From: Limnohabitans sp. DM1
Lineage (GTDB): Bacteria; Pseudomonadota; Gammaproteobacteria; Burkholderiales; Burkholderiaceae_C
Direction: 5' to 3'
Length of the DNA stretch: 64,000 nt
Assembly (NCBI RefSeq): GCF_001269385.1
Contig: NZ_CXOO01000011.1
Location: forward strand, 1 to 64,000
Each line of letters starts with the position of its first letter. Within the stretch, counting starts at the first letter, position 1. Positions 1 through 9,567 of the stretch are shown here, in pieces. Under the pieces are notes generated by a model, which made no database searches, was not told where the DNA came from, and saw only the letters and a list, made by a program, of their open reading frames with translations. The translations under genes were made by a program, and so were the position numbers.

Positions 1-2547
1 TGAAGCTGAGGAGGTTGTCGCTGGTGATGAAGTCGCTGCTGCTGGCACCCGTGTCTTCGGTGATGCCGGTGATGGCTACCACCGCTGCGCTGTTGGTGGT
101 GTTGTCAACGGCGGTTTGCACTTTGAGGGTGCGATCAGTGCCAAGTTTGACGGGGTTGCCTGCTGCGTCAACGATGTCGGCTTTGAGGGTGTAAGTGCCT
201 GCGTCCAGGGTGTTGGCCTGGTTGTCCAGGGACCAGTTGCCACTGGCGTCGACTTTGACAAAGGCGGTGCGGTTGCCTGCGGTGCTGCCGCTGGCGGTGT
301 TGATGATTTGCACACGCACCACGTCGCCTGCACCGCCGTTGGTGTCGGTAAAGCCTGCGGTGTTGCCGCTGATGACCAGCGTTTGGTCTGAGGTGACCAG
401 ATCAGCACCGCTTACGCCAGTGTCTTCGCTGATCCCGCTGATGGCCACGGTGACGGTGTTGGCACTGTTGGGGTCGGTCGTTTCACCGCCGTTACCGCCG
501 TTGCCGCCGTTACCGCCGTTACCGCCGTTACCGCCGTTGCCAGGGTTGTTGCCGCCCGAGTTGTCGATCACCAGGCTTTGGGTGACAGCTTGACTGATTT
601 GCACACCAGCGCTGCTGGTGTACACGGCGCGGATGGTGTAGCTGCCGTCCGCCAGTGTGGCGGCGCTCACGGTGTTGGCGCTGTCGCCGTTAGTGACAAA
701 GCTCCAGGCTGCGTTGGCGCTGGTGTTGCTGTGTGCGGCATAGCCGCTGCTCACCACTGCACCCGTGCTGACGTTGATGACTTGCACCAAAATCTTGTCG
801 GTGCTGCCCACGGTGAAGCCGTCAGTGGTGCCGGTGATGGTCAGCTGATTGTCTTGGGTGATGAAGTCGCTGGCGCTCACGCCCGTGTCTTCGCTGATGC
901 TGCTGATGGCCAGCTTGGCCGTGGTGGGCGTGTTGCCGCTGTTGATGACCAGGGCTTGGTCAGGCGCCGACTTCACAGGGTTGCCCGCTTTGTCAACGAT
1001 GGCCGCTTTGATCGTGTAGCTGCCGTCCACCAAGGTGTTGGCTTGGTTGTCAAACGACCAGCTGCCTGATGCAGGGTCGGTGTACTTTTCTGCAACAACT
1101 TTGCCTGCGCTGTCCACAATTTGCACGCGCACTTTGTCGCCCGCGCTGCCACCGGTGTTGCTGAATTTGGTGGTGGTGCCGCTGATGGTGAGGGTGCCGT
1201 CAGCAGTGATGTAGTCGGTGGCGCTGAAGCCGGTGTCGTCGGTAATGCCGCTGATGGCCACGCTCACGTCGCTGGCGGCGTTGGCGTCGACTTCACTGGC
1301 ACCGCTGCTGCTGTTGGTGTTGCTGGCGGCGTCGGTGCCGCCTTTGTTGGTGTCAATCACCAACGCTTGCGGGGTGCCTGCTTTGACCACGTTGTCTGCC
1401 GCGTCAACGATGTCAGACTGAATGGTGTATTTGCCGTCCTGCAATGCATTGGCTTTGTTGTCAATGCTCCAGTTGCCTGCGCTGTCGGGGCTGACGTATT
1501 GCTGGGCGATGACTTTGCCGGTGCTGTCCACTATTTGCACGCGCACTTTGTCCCCTGCTGCCGCACCGGTAGCGCTAAAGCCTGCGGTGGTGCCTTTGAT
1601 GACCAGGGTGTTGTCGTTGGTGATGAAGTCCGTGGTGCTGCTGCCGCTGTCCACGGAGCCATTGGCGGTGTCGTGGATGGTGGTCACGCTGACGCTGACC
1701 GTGCTGGCGCTGTTGGGGTCAGTGCCACCACCGCCGTTGCTGCCGTTGTCAGGATTGGTGCTGCCACTGTTGTCCACGATGAGGTTTTGGGTAGCCGCTG
1801 TGCCCGTGATTTCAGCGCCTGCGGTATTGGTGAGCACGGCGCGGATCGTGTAGCGGCCGTCAGCCAGGCTGGCGGCAACCACAGTGTTGCTGCTGGTTTC
1901 TGGCAGAAAGGTCCACTTGCCTGCGTTGTCCACACTGGCAAAACCCGAGGCCACCACGGTGTCGCCGCTCAGCACTTGAACGAACACTTTTTGCGTGCTG
2001 GCGTTGTAGCCGTTGTTGGTGGCACCGTTGATGGTCAGAGTGTTGTCTTTGGTGATGAAGTCAGTCGCGTCGTAACCGGTGTCAGCGCTGATGCTGGCGA
2101 TGCTGACCGTGGCGTTGGTGGGCGCAGCGGTGCTGCTGATGACCAAAGGTTTGTCAGTGCCTGCTTTGACGATGTTGTCTGCTTTGTCAACGATGGCCGC
2201 TTTGAGGGTGTAGTTGCCGTCGCTCAGGGTGTTGGCTTGGTTGTTGAACGACCAGGTGCCGTTACTGTCCACATACGTTTGGGCCACGACTTTGCCTGCG
2301 CTGTCCACAATTTGCACGCGCACTTTGTCGCCCGCGCTGCCACCGGTGTTGCTGAATTTGGTGGTGGTGCCGCTGATGGTGAGGGTGCCGTCAGCGGTGA
2401 TGTAGTCGGTGGCGCTGAAGCCGGTGTCGTTGGTGATGCCGCTGATGGCCACGCTCACGTCGCTGGCGGCGTTGGCGTCGACTTCACTGGCACCGCTGCT
2501 GCTGTTGGTGTTGCTGGCGGCGTCGGTGCCGCCTTTGTTGGTGTCAA
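1..2547 (-). repeat. Long direct repeat inside adhesin, C-terminal-side copy
   Basis: Second copy of the block at 3598-6144. The match ends at about 2547, where the domain order diverges (the 2547-side linker reads into a different domain from the 6144-side one). It begins at or beyond the window edge, so the true repeat may be longer. Differences from the other copy include 823, 1011, 1285 and 1728 region substitutions, few of which change the protein. Confidence 0.93.
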
Positions 2548-5500
2548 TGATCAGCACTTGGGTGTCGGCATCGGCTTTGACTTTGTTGCCTGCCAAATCA
2601 ACGACGTGAACAACAATGGTGTATTTGCCGTCCGCCAGAGTGTTGGCGGTGTTGTTCAGTGCCCAGTTGCCTGCGCTGTCGGGCTTGATGTATTGCTTGG
2701 CTACCACTGCGTCTGCGTTGTCTTTGATTTCGACCAAGAGTTGGTCGCCCGCATGGATGCCCGTAGCGCTCAGGCCACTCACCGTGCCTTTGATGGTCAG
2801 GGTGGCGTCGTTGGTGACGAAGTCGTTGGCTTCAGGGCCTGTGTCATCGCTGATGCTGACGATGCTGGCGGTGGCTGCGGTGTTGGGGTCGGTTTGGGGT
2901 GTGCCGCTGCCGTTGGTGTGGTCGGTGTTGCTGTCGCCTGCGTTGTCGATGGTGACAATTTGCGTGGCTTGGCCGTTGGCACCTGTGTTGACGCGGTTGC
3001 CTGCTGGGTCCACCACGGTGGCAACGACGGTGTAGTTGCCATCAGCCCGGCTGGTGTTGGTATCGGTCCACGTCCAGACGTTGTTGACGGGTTTGACGTA
3101 GGCCGTATTGACGACTTCGCCAGCTGCGTTTTTGATGTCAACTTTGACAACATCGCCGTTGTTGGTAAAGCCTGTGACTGCGCCGCTGTAGGTGAGGCTG
3201 TTGTCTGTGGTGATGAAGTCGCTGGCGCTCACGCCAGTGTCGTCGCTGATGTTGGTGATCGTGACAGTGGCCGCGGTGTTGGGATCGGTTTGACCGCCGG
3301 GCTGCGTCTTGCTGCCATCGCTGTCGATGGTCAGAGCTCGCGTGGCCGTGCCGGTGGCACCGGTGTTAACGGGCAGACCCGCAGTGTTGACCAAGCTGGC
3401 GCGCACGCTGTAGTTGCCGTCAGCTTGCAGGGTTTGGTAAGGCCAGACCCATGTGCCGTTGGTGCCACTGGTGACGCTGACATCCACATACGCGGTGGCG
3501 ATGACGTCGGTGCCATTGGCCGCCAGCAGTTCCACTTTGACTTTGTCGCTGTTGGCCGGTGTGGCCGTGTTGGCCGTGTAGCCGCTGACCGTGCCCTTGA
3601 AGCTGAGGAGGTTGTCGCTGGTGATGAAGTCGCTGCTGCTGGCACCCGTGTCTTCGGTGATGCCGGTGATGGCTACCACCGCTGCGCTGTTGGTGGTGTT
3701 GTCAACGGCGGTTTGCACTTTGAGGGTGCGATCAGTGCCAAGTTTGACGGGGTTGCCTGCTGCGTCAACGATGTCGGCTTTGAGGGTGTAAGTGCCTGCG
3801 TCCAGGGTGTTGGCCTGGTTGTCCAGGGACCAGTTGCCACTGGCGTCGACTTTGACAAAGGCGGTGCGGTTGCCTGCGGTGCTGCCGCTGGCGGTGTTGA
3901 TGATTTGCACACGCACCACGTCGCCTGCACCGCCGTTGGTGTCGGTAAAGCCTGCGGTGTTGCCGCTGATGACCAGCGTTTGGTCTGAGGTGACCAGATC
4001 AGCACCGCTTACGCCAGTGTCTTCGCTGATCCCGCTGATGGCCACGGTGACGGTGTTGGCACTGTTGGGGTCGGTCGTTTCACCGCCGTTGCCGCCGTTG
4101 CCCCCGTTGCCGCCGTTGCCGCCGTTGCCGCCGTTGCCAGGATTGTTGCCGCCCGAGTTGTCGATCACCAGGCTTTGGGTGACAGCTTGACTGATTTGCA
4201 CACCAGCGCTGCTGGTGTACACGGCGCGGATGGTGTAGCTGCCGTCCGCCAGCGTGGCGGCGCTCACGGTGTTGGCGCTGTCGCCGTTAGTGACAAAGCT
4301 CCAGGCTGCGTTGGCGCTGGTGTTGCTGTGTGCGGCATAGCCGCTGCTCACCACTGCACCCGTGCTGACGTTGATGACTTGCACCAAAATCTTGTCGGTG
4401 CTGCCCACGGTGAATCCGTCAGTGGTGCCGGTGATGGTCAGCTGATTGTCTTGGGTGATGAAGTCGCTGGCGCTCACGCCCGTGTCTTCGCTGATGCTGC
4501 TGATGGCCAGCTTGGCCGTGGTGGGCGTGTTGCCGCTGTTGATGACCAGGGCTTGGTCAGGCGCCGACTTCACAGGGTTGCCCGCTTTGTCAACGATGGC
4601 CGCTTTGACCGTGTAGCTGCCGTCCACCAGGGTGTTGGCTTGGTTGTCAAACGACCAGCTGCCTGATGCAGGGTCGGTGTACTTTTCTGCAACAACTTTG
4701 CCTGCGCTGTCCACAATTTGCACGCGCACTTTGTCGCCCGCGCTGCCACCGGTGTTGCTGAATTTGGTGGTGGTGCCGCTGATGGTGAGGGTGCCGTCAG
4801 CAGTGATGTAGTCGGTGGCGCTGAAGCCGGTGTCGTCGGTAATGCCGCTGATGGCCACGCTCACGTCGCTGGCGGCGTTGGCGTCGATTTCACTGGCACC
4901 GCTGCTGCTGTTGGTGTTGCTGGCGGCGTCGGTGCCGCCTTTGTTGGTGTCAATCACCAACGCTTGCGGGGTGCCTGCTTTGACCACGTTGTCTGCCGCG
5001 TCAACGATGTCAGACTGAATGGTGTATTTGCCGTCCTGCAATGCATTGGCTTTGTTGTCAATGCTCCAGTTGCCTGCGCTGTCGGGGCTGACGTATTGCT
5101 GGGCGATGACTTTGCCGGTGCTGTCCACTATTTGCACGCGCACTTTGTCCCCTGCTGCCGCACCGGTAGCGCTAAAGCCTGCGGTGGTGCCTTTGATGAC
5201 CAGGGTGTTGTCGTTGGTGATGAAGTCCGTGGTGCTGCTGCCGCTGTCCACGGAGCCATTGGCGGTGTCGTGGATGGTGGTCACGCTGACGCTGACCGTG
5301 CTGGCGCTGTTGGGGTCAGTGCCAGCACCGCCGTTGCTGCCGTTGTCAGGATTGGTGCTGCCACTGTTGTCCACGATGAGGTTTTGGGTAGCCGCTGTGC
5401 CCGTGATTTCAGCGCCTGCGGTATTGGTGAGCACGGCGCGGATCGTGTAGCGGCCGTCAGCCAGGCTGGCGGCAACCACAGTGTTGCTGCTGGTTTCTGG

Positions 5501-8101
5501 CAGAAAGGTCCACTTGCCTGCGTTGTCCACACTGGCAAAACCCGAGGCCACCACGGTGTCGCCGCTCAGCACTTGAACGAACACTTTTTGCGTGCTGGCG
5601 TTGTAGCCGTTGTTGGTGGCACCGTTGATGGTCAGAGTGTTGTCTTTGGTGATGAAGTCAGTCGCGTCGTAACCGGTGTCAGCGCTGATGCTGGCGATGC
5701 TGACCGTGGCGTTGGTGGGCGCAGCGGTGCTGCTGATGACCAAAGGTTTGTCAGTGCCTGCTTTGACGATGTTGTCTGCTTTGTCAACGATGGCCGCTTT
5801 GAGGGTGTAGTTGCCGTCGCTCAGGGTGTTGGCTTGGTTGTTGAACGACCAGGTGCCGTTACTGTCCACATACGTTTGGGCCACGACTTTGCCTGCGCTG
5901 TCCACAATTTGCACGCGCACTTTGTCGCCCGCGCTGCCACCGGTGTTGCTGAATTTGGTGGTGGTGCCGCTGATGGTGAGGGTGCCGTCAGCGGTGATGT
6001 AGTCGGTGGCGCTGAAGCCGGTGTCGTTGGTGATGCCGCTGATGGCCACGCTCACGTCGCTGGCGGCGTTGGCGTCGACTTCACTGGCACCGCTGCTGCT
6101 GTTGGTGTTGCTGGCGGCGTCGGTGCCGCCTTTGTTGGTGTCAATCACCAACGCTTGCGGGGTGCCTGCTTTGACCACGTTGTCTGCCGCGTCAACGATG
6201 TCAGACTGAATGGTGTATTTGCCGTCTTGCAATGCATTGGCTTTGTTGTCAATGCTCCAGTTGCCTGCGCTGTCGGGGCTGACGTATTGCTGGGCGATGA
6301 CTTTGCCGGTGCTGTCCACTATTTGCACGCGCACTTTGTCCCCTGCTGCCGCACCGGTAGCGCTAAAGCCTGCGGTGGTGCCTTTGATGACCAGGGTGTT
6401 GTCGTTGGTGATGAAGTCCGTGGTGCTGCTGCCGCTGTCCACGGAGCCATTGGCGGTGTCGTGGATGGTGGTCACGCTGACGCTGACCGTGCTGGCGCTG
6501 TTGGGGTCAGTGCCACCACCGCCGTTGCTGCCGTTGTCAGGATTGGTGCTGCCACTGTTGTCCACGATGAGGGTTTTCGTGGCTTGGCCGCCTGTGCCGG
6601 TATTCACCTGGTTGCCGGGCACGTCCACAATGGTGGCTCGGATGGTGTATTTGCCGTCTTTGTGCGCTTCAGCGCGTGTCCAGGTCCAAGCGCCTGCACC
6701 GGCTGTGGTGCTTGATGCACCGGTCACGTCCACATAGGCTGTCTCCAGCACAGTGGTGCCGTCGGCAGCCAACAACTCCACTTTGACCTTGTCGCCGTTC
6801 GCAGTGAAGTTGCTCACGGCACCGCTGTAGCTGAGCGAAGTGTCTTTGGTCACGAAGTCGCTGGCGCTCACGCCAGTGTCGTCGCTGATGTTGGTGATCG
6901 TGACAGTGGCCGCGGTATTGGGATCGGTTTGACCGCCGGGCTGCGTCTTGCCGCCATCGCTGTCGATGACGATCGTCAATGGTGTCGGCTGGCTGGTATT
7001 GCCAGCCGGGTCTGTGGCGGTCACAACCAGCGCATTGGTGCCTTGGGGCAGATCTGTGGTGGGCTTGATGCTCCAGTTGCCGTTGGCATCGACCACGGCT
7101 GAGCCGATGACCTTGCCTTGAGCGTCTTTGATGGTGATGGTGTCACCGGCTGTGCCAGTGCCGCTCATTGTGGGTTGTTTGTTGCTGGTGTAGCCGTCGC
7201 CCGGGATGCCGCTGTCGCTGCCCGGATCAAGTTTGGCCACTGGTGCCGATGGCGCAATGGTGTCGACCGTGATCTCAAATGCGGGACTGACGTTGGTGAC
7301 GCCGTTGGTGGTGGTTTCAGCGGTCAGGCTGTGTTTTCCCTCTGCCAGTTTATCGGGCGTGTAAGTCCAATTGCCGCTGGCATCTGCGGAGGTCGAGCCA
7401 ATGATCCGGCCTCCATCACGAATAAAAATGACGGCGCCCGCTGTCGCTTGCCCCGTCAATGTGGGTGTATTGTCATTGGTCAGGCTACCATTTTGGAGGG
7501 CCTCGGCTGCACCATTGGCGTTGCCCACGTTGTCCGTGACGCTAGCAATGATCGTGCCGACAGGCGTTGGGGTGGTGGCACCTGCGCCCGCTGCTGCGAC
7601 CGCTGCTCCCGCTCCAACCACACCCAGAGCTGCGATCAGGGGATTAAATACTGGCACCAAAAAGCCCACAGCAGCCCCTGTACTCACGACCTGCGTGCTG
7701 CCCAAGGCTTGCTCTACGGCCTCGCCTGCATCACTCAAGCGCCCTATCAACCCCTCTTGAGACGGGTCTTGCGTTATGTATTCGTAGAAGTTGCCGTCTT
7801 CTGCCTGGCCAATGATCCCGTTGTAGTCTTCAGGCATGACGTCGTAGTAGTTTTCAATGATCAGGTCGGCTTCACTACTGCCTGCAAAGAAAATGTGCAG
7901 GTGCTTGCCCACACGCTTGACCTTGATGGTGTCTGGTGCAAGGTTTTGTCCTTTGCCGTCTTCTTGCAACTGGTATTTGGCCCCCGCAACGGCCTCAATG
8001 CGCAGTGCTTTGCCACGGCTGGCTGCACCTTGCTGCACATCCAACACTTGGGTGTTTTCTGCCTTGTTGGTTTTAACCAGAACTTTGAAGTTTTTAGACA
8101 T
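1..8101 (-). CDS. Giant Bap/BapA-like repeat adhesin, N-terminal 2700 residues (C-terminus outside window)
   Basis: The frame is open on the minus strand from an ATG at 8101 to the window edge and shows no stop. AAGGAAG sits about 8 bases before the ATG. Residues 1-110 resemble the prefix domain of BapA/Bap/LapF proteins (begins MSKNFKVLVK). Residues 141-176 are a Gly/Ala-rich hydrophobic stretch. Residues 180-385 hold two Ig-like (Big-type) domains. From about residue 398 there are eighteen domains of about 133 residues, each carrying a motif like ISxDTGxSxxDFITxDxxLT. Such proteins are surface or biofilm adhesins exported by type I secretion. The export signal would be C-terminal and is not visible. 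No hlyB/hlyD/tolC-like genes are in the window. Calling it an adhesin is inference from architecture; the repeat structure is seen directly. Confidence 0.88.
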   Translation of the reverse strand, partial: MSKNFKVLVKTNKAENTQVLDVQQGAASRGKALRIEAVAGAKYQLQEDGKGQNLAPDTIKVKRVGKHLHIFFAGSSEADLIIENYYDVMPEDYNGIIGQAEDGNFYEYITQDPSQEGLIGRLSDAGEAVEQALGSTQVVSTGAAVGFLVPVFNPLIAALGVVGAGAAVAAAGAGATTPTPVGTIIASVTDNVGNANGAAEALQNGSLTNDNTPTLTGQATAGAVIFIRDGGRIIGSTSADASGNWTYTPDKLAEGKHSLTAETTTNGVTNVSPAFEITVDTIAPSAPVAKLDPGSDSGIPGDGYTSNKQPTMSGTGTAGDTITIKDAQGKVIGSAVVDANGNWSIKPTTDLPQGTNALVVTATDPAGNTSQPTPLTIVIDSDGGKTQPGGQTDPNTAATVTITNISDDTGVSASDFVTKDTSLSYSGAVSNFTANGDKVKVELLAADGTTVLETAYVDVTGASSTTAGAGAWTWTRAEAHKDGKYTIRATIVDVPGNQVNTGTGGQATKTLIVDNSGSTNPDNGSNGGGGTDPNSASTVSVSVTTIHDTANGSVDSGSSTTDFITNDNTLVIKGTTAGFSATGAAAGDKVRVQIVDSTGKVIAQQYVSPDSAGNWSIDNKANALQDGKYTIQSDIVDAADNVVKAGTPQALVIDTNKGGTDAASNTNSSSGASEVDANAASDVSVAISGITNDTGFSATDYITADGTLTISGTTTKFSNTGGSAGDKVRVQIVDSAGKVVAQTYVDSNGTWSFNNQANTLSDGNYTLKAAIVDKADNIVKAGTDKPLVISSTAAPTNATVSIASISADTGYDATDFITKDNTLTINGATNNGYNASTQKVFVQVLSGDTVVASGFASVDNAGKWTFLPETSSNTVVAASLADGRYTIRAVLTNTAGAEITGTAATQNLIVDNSGSTNPDNGSNGGAGTDPNSASTVSVSVTTIHDTANGSVDSGSSTTDFITNDNTLVIKGTTAGFSATGAAAGDKVRVQIVDSTGKVIAQQYVSPDSAGNWSIDNKANALQDGKYTIQSDIVDAADNVVKAGTPQALVIDTNKGGTDAASNTNSSSGASEIDANAASDVSVAISGITDDTGFSATDYITADGTLTISGTTTKFSNTGGSAGDKVRVQIVDSAGKVVAEKYTDPASGSWSFDNQANTLVDGSYTVKAAIVDKAGNPVKSAPDQALVINSGNTPTTAKLAISSISEDTGVSASDFITQDNQLTITGTTDGFTVGSTDKILVQVINVSTGAVVSSGYAAHSNTSANAAWSFVTNGDSANTVSAATLADGSYTIRAVYTSSAGVQISQAVTQSLVIDNSGGNNPGNGGNGGNGGNGGNGGNGGETTDPNSANTVTVAISGISEDTGVSGADLVTSDQTLVISGNTAGFTDTNGGAGDVVRVQIINTASGSTAGNRTAFVKVDASGNWSLDNQANTLDAGTYTLKADIVDAAGNPVKLGTDRTLKVQTAVDNTTNSAAVVAITGITEDTGASSSDFITSDNLLSFKGTVSGYTANTATPANSDKVKVELLAANGTDVIATAYVDVSVTSGTNGTWVWPYQTLQADGNYSVRASLVNTAGLPVNTGATGTATRALTIDSDGSKTQPGGQTDPNTAATVTITNISDDTGVSASDFITTDNSLTYSGAVTGFTNNGDVVKVDIKNAAGEVVNTAYVKPVNNVWTWTDTNTSRADGNYTVVATVVDPAGNRVNTGANGQATQIVTIDNAGDSNTDHTNGSGTPQTDPNTAATASIVSISDDTGPEANDFVTNDATLTIKGTVSGLSATGIHAGDQLLVEIKDNADAVVAKQYIKPDSAGNWALNNTANTLADGKYTIVVHVVDLAGNKVKADADTQVLIIDTNKGGTDAASNTNSSSGASEVDANAASDVSVAISGITNDTGFSATDYITADGTLTISGTTTKFSNTGGSAGDKVRVQIVDSAGKVVAQTYVDSNGTWSFNNQANTLSDGNYTLKAAIVDKADNIVKAGTDKPLVISSTAAPTNATVSIASISADTGYDATDFITKDNTLTINGATNNGYNASTQKVFVQVLSGDTVVASGFASVDNAGKWTFLPETSSNTVVAASLADGRYTIRAVLTNTAGAEITGTAATQNLIVDNSGSTNPDNGSNGGGGTDPNSASTVSVSVTTIHDTANGSVDSGSSTTDFITNDNTLVIKGTTAGFSATGAAAGDKVRVQIVDSTGKVIAQQYVSPDSAGNWSIDNKANALQDGKYTIQSDIVDAADNVVKAGTPQALVIDTNKGGTDAASNTNSSSGASEVDANAASDVSVAISGITDDTGFSATDYITADGTLTISGTTTKFSNTGGSAGDKVRVQIVDSAGKVVAEKYTDPASGSWSFDNQANTLVDGSYTIKAAIVDKAGNPVKSAPDQALVINSGNTPTTAKLAISSISEDTGVSASDFITQDNQLTITGTTDGFTVGSTDKILVQVINVSTGAVVSSGYAAHSNTSANAAWSFVTNGDSANTVSAATLADGSYTIRAVYTSSAGVQISQAVTQSLVIDNSGGNNPGNGGNGGNGGNGGNGGNGGETTDPNSANTVTVAISGISEDTGVSGADLVTSDQTLVISGNTAGFTDTNGGAGDVVRVQIINTASGSTAGNRTAFVKVDASGNWSLDNQANTLDAGTYTLKADIVDAAGNPVKLGTDRTLKVQTAVDNTTNSAAVVAITGITEDTGASSSDFITSDNLLSF
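484..541 (-). repeat. GGN-codon microsatellite (Gly-Gly-Asn linker) in adhesin
   Basis: A nine-base unit encoding Gly-Gly-Asn is repeated about six times on the minus strand. It forms a flexible linker between two Ig-like domains. The equivalent linker in the other large copy is at 4081-4138. The two copies have the same repeat number but differ at several synonymous positions, so the tract has drifted at silent sites without changing length. Confidence 0.85.
3598..6144 (-). repeat. Long direct repeat inside adhesin, N-terminal-side copy
   Basis: This stretch matches 1-2547 at an offset of exactly 3597 bases (1199 codons), with only about a dozen single-base differences noticed by eye. The offset is a multiple of three, so the reading frame is kept. 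It spans about six and a half Ig-like domains. The period covers nine domains. A shorter internal repeat is also present: 6006 onward resembles 4815 onward at an offset of 1191 bases (397 codons, three domains). Confidence 0.93.
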
Positions 8102-8220
8102 TTTTAGCTTCCTTGAAATTGCTTATTAATTTGACAATTGAATGGGTTTCACTGCGCACGTTCATGCGGCTTCACAGAGAGTTCAATGGGGAGTGAAGGT
8201 TCAAGCAGCAAAAAACAGGT

Positions 8221-9336
8221 TCAGCGCCGGATACCACTGATGGCGACCCTGACACGTCTGTTGGGGCTGTTGCACAAGATGTTTTGCGCGTTCGCGTTAC
8301 GTCCACACGAGGTGATGACCAGGGCACTAGATCCCAAGCCTGCGGATGTCATTGGGATAGACTCAAAACCGTTTTTCTTGAGGTACTCCATCACGGTCTG
8401 CGCCCTCTTGCGTGCCAAACGGGTGTTTTGTTGAGGCGTGCCTATGGGGTCCGAAAAACCCTGCACCTGAATGCGCTTGACGATGCTGTAGTTAGCTTTG
8501 ACATTGGCGATCAGGTAGTCCAATGCAGCGTTGCCTTTTTCACCCAGCGCCTGTTGGTTCGAACCTGCAAACTCAAACAAGGCATTGGCAGCGAACGTTA
8601 TGATTTGCACCGATTCATTTGCTCGTGTCGTACGCACGTCATCACTTGGCGCGGTAGCAGGAACAATTGGGAATGTTGGCTTGGTTGTCTGGGTTGGCGG
8701 TTGTGGCGTTGTGGTGGTTTCGCTGGGTGCTGCGCGCTGATCTGCATTGCTGCTGCAAATGAGCACCGGCGAGACGCGTGAAAGGGTATGGATTTGCTCT
8801 CGACTTGTGGCCATTTCGGCCAGGGCAACTGGCTCATCGACAGACTGAAACATCTTGATGTTTCGATCCTCAATGACCCGGATGTATTGGTTTTTTCCAT
8901 CCTGCAGCTCAACGGAGCTGATGCTGTCTATGCCAGCTTTGACCGGCAGACCAAGCACAACGGGTTTTACGCCTATGTTTGCAATGCCAGAGCTGACACA
9001 CAAGATGGTAAAGGTGTTGCGGGCCAGAGTTGCGTGGTACATGCCGTTGTAGTAAACACTTGCCACACCTTTGAAGCTGGATGAACTGGGCCTGTAAAAA
9101 ATCAGACGCGTTTTTTGCTTGTCTACATTTCCAGGGGCCTCAAATGCATTACCCAGCTCAAACACGCTGGGCTTGGCGTCTGGTGCGCTGACACGACTGG
9201 CAGCGAGCACGCTTTGTGCCCTGGCTACCTGTGTCAGCACCGAGCCAGAAGCCAGCAACATCGTGCACAAAGCCAAATGTGCTGAATAATGTAATTTTTT
9301 TTTATTTAACGAATTTTTTGAAATTGATTTATTCAT
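8221..9336 (-). CDS. OmpA-family outer-membrane/peptidoglycan-binding protein
   Basis: 371 residues from the ATG at 9336. The frame extends upstream to 9486, but the later ATG is followed at once by a signal peptide (basic start, hydrophobic LALCTMLLASG, cleavage near ARAQ at about 41), and AAAGG precedes it. Residues 240-371 form an OmpA C-terminal domain with the usual GFSDPxG, NxxLxxxRA and NRRVRV motifs that bind diaminopimelate in peptidoglycan. The segment of about 80-180 (YRPSSSSFKGVASVYYNG) vaguely recalls DUF2846-type proteins. The gene lies 119 bases upstream of the adhesin on the same strand, so the two may be co-transcribed. OmpA-domain proteins often accompany large type I secreted adhesins; a joint role here is inference. 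Confidence 0.85.
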   Translation of the reverse strand: MNKSISKNSLNKKKLHYSAHLALCTMLLASGSVLTQVARAQSVLAASRVSAPDAKPSVFELGNAFEAPGNVDKQKTRLIFYRPSSSSFKGVASVYYNGMYHATLARNTFTILCVSSGIANIGVKPVVLGLPVKAGIDSISSVELQDGKNQYIRVIEDRNIKMFQSVDEPVALAEMATSREQIHTLSRVSPVLICSSNADQRAAPSETTTTPQPPTQTTKPTFPIVPATAPSDDVRTTRANESVQIITFAANALFEFAGSNQQALGEKGNAALDYLIANVKANYSIVKRIQVQGFSDPIGTPQQNTRLARKRAQTVMEYLKKNGFESIPMTSAGLGSSALVITSCGRNANAQNILCNSPNRRVRVAISGIRR

Positions 9337-9432
9337 GAAGTAACCTTTGCACAAAGAGCCTCCTTGGTCTGTCATGACTTTTTCACAAAATGAAAACAAA
9401 ACTAGAAAAATTTGAGTACTTAGGTTAAATCT

Positions 9433-9460
9433 AACATACAGATAAAGACATCTATTGCAA
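9433..9460 (-). promoter_or_regulatory. Possible sigma70 promoter for the OmpA-family gene
   Basis: Reading the minus strand, TTGCAA (9460-9455) is followed after 16 bases by TATGTT (9438-9433), about 97 bases before the ATG at 9336. The surrounding 9340-9560 stretch is clearly AT-rich compared with the rest of the window and contains no convincing gene. The match is only moderate. Confidence 0.35.
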
Positions 9461-9567
9461 TTTATGTTTATTTTAGATGTATACAAACATCCAAATCAAT
9501 AAAAACATCAACCCGCGATCCATAGAATCAATTTTTGACATTCTTAATGTTTTATTCCAGTTAAATA

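Noticed and set aside
1121-3988. Plus-strand open frame of 955 codons, and a similar one at 4718-6715
   Set aside because: They lie codon-aligned opposite the adhesin and have a low-complexity Val/Ala/Gly composition. The minus-strand frame gives recognisable Ig-like domains.
1-8101. CRISPR-like regular repetition
   Set aside because: The repeats are about 400 bp coding domains in one continuous frame, not short repeats with spacers.
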